A stretch of 44,239 nt of DNA, from assembly GCA_031268215.1 (NCBI GenBank), contig JAIRXP010000044.1, positions 1 to 44,239 of the forward strand, written 5' to 3'. Made by a program: the position numbers and the translations under genes. Origin of the DNA: Bifidobacteriaceae bacterium. GTDB taxonomy: Bacteria; Actinomycetota; Actinomycetes; Actinomycetales; WQXJ01. Shown in pieces: positions 43,987-44,239 of the stretch; the stretch's first letter is position 1; each line of letters starts with the position of its first letter. The notes below the pieces were generated by a model. The model was not told the DNA's origin and ran no database searches. It saw nothing but the letters and a program-made list of their open reading frames with translations.

Positions 43987-44239
43987 CCAATCCTATGGCC
44001 TTCTGGACATTCATTGTGGTTCTTCGCCAAGGTGCGTTTTGGCTGCCTCATTCGCTGGTCCTCGACCAGCCTCGCTCCGCTCCCTGGCGTGGGTTGGTTC
44101 TTGGTTGCTTCTGGGGTGGTGGGGTGTCGTGTTTTCGCTTTCATGTGTACCCGTATGCAGGCGAGCACACATGTGTGTGGGCAAGCCTGATCGGGTGTGG
44201 GTGTAGACCCTCACATGAGTGTGTGGCTTTCTTTGTGTC

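Noticed and set aside
44166..44177. Perfect 12-bp palindrome CACACATGTGTG near the right edge
   Set aside because: It lies in a TG-rich stretch where such symmetry arises by chance. No second copy or promoter geometry was found in the window.

Overview
The window is high-GC actinobacterial DNA (Actinomycetota). Codons are GC-rich, GTG starts recur, most genes in a unit overlap by 4 bp (ATGA/GTGA), and the gene families are actinobacterial. Almost everything reads on the minus strand, so function runs from high to low coordinates.

At 42242-43986 are two housekeeping genes: a helical-repeat protein and a HAD-IIA phosphatase. An 826-bp non-coding stretch follows, holding a promoter-like element and a (CT)15 tract. 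Then comes one large locus (about 2.1-41.6 kb) in four co-oriented units. Unit E (41415-31165): membrane Ser/Thr kinase, a membrane protein with repeated TGTTVM-type motifs, a 1886-residue Ig-like surface protein, a PP2C phosphatase and an FHA protein. Unit D (31032-9309): MoxR ATPase, a 2033-residue Ig-like/fibronectin surface protein, DUF58 protein, transglutaminase-fold membrane protein, zinc-ribbon FHA protein, second PP2C, second FHA protein, second kinase, an FHA-like/helix-turn-helix protein, and a 1485-residue FtsK/SpoIIIE ATPase of the type VII secretion (EccC/EssC) class. Unit C (9152-4136): five WXG100-domain proteins, two of them fused to lipase-like alpha/beta hydrolases, plus one unrecognised 202-residue protein. 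Unit B (3994-2121): two zinc-ribbon proteins. On the plus strand, unit A (1600-2022) encodes a small membrane protein. At the left end are a zeta-toxin-like kinase and a small partner.

The MoxR, DUF58, transglutaminase, fibronectin, kinase and phosphatase set matches the PFNA cluster described in Bifidobacterium. Here it is joined to a type VII ATPase and its WXG100 cargo. EccB, EccE, MycP and a separate EccD are not visible in the window. My inference is a phospho-threonine-controlled secretion and cell-surface apparatus: two kinases and two phosphatases set the state of Thr motifs, FHA domains read them, and the ATPase exports the WXG100 proteins.

The most notable signal is a 16-bp palindrome, TGGGGA-N4-TCCCCA, present five times, once ahead of each of units A-E. 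In every copy a candidate -35 hexamer (TTGxxx or TGGACA) starts at the base right after the palindrome, and a weaker -10 lies 17-18 bp further on. This looks like the operator of a dedicated regulon. Other striking points are a transglutaminase fold with Asp at the catalytic Cys position, Thr motifs repeated across several proteins of the locus, and a (CT)15 repeat inside a small leader ORF that ends 8 nt before the first kinase. All calls rest on reading the sequence; no database search was run.
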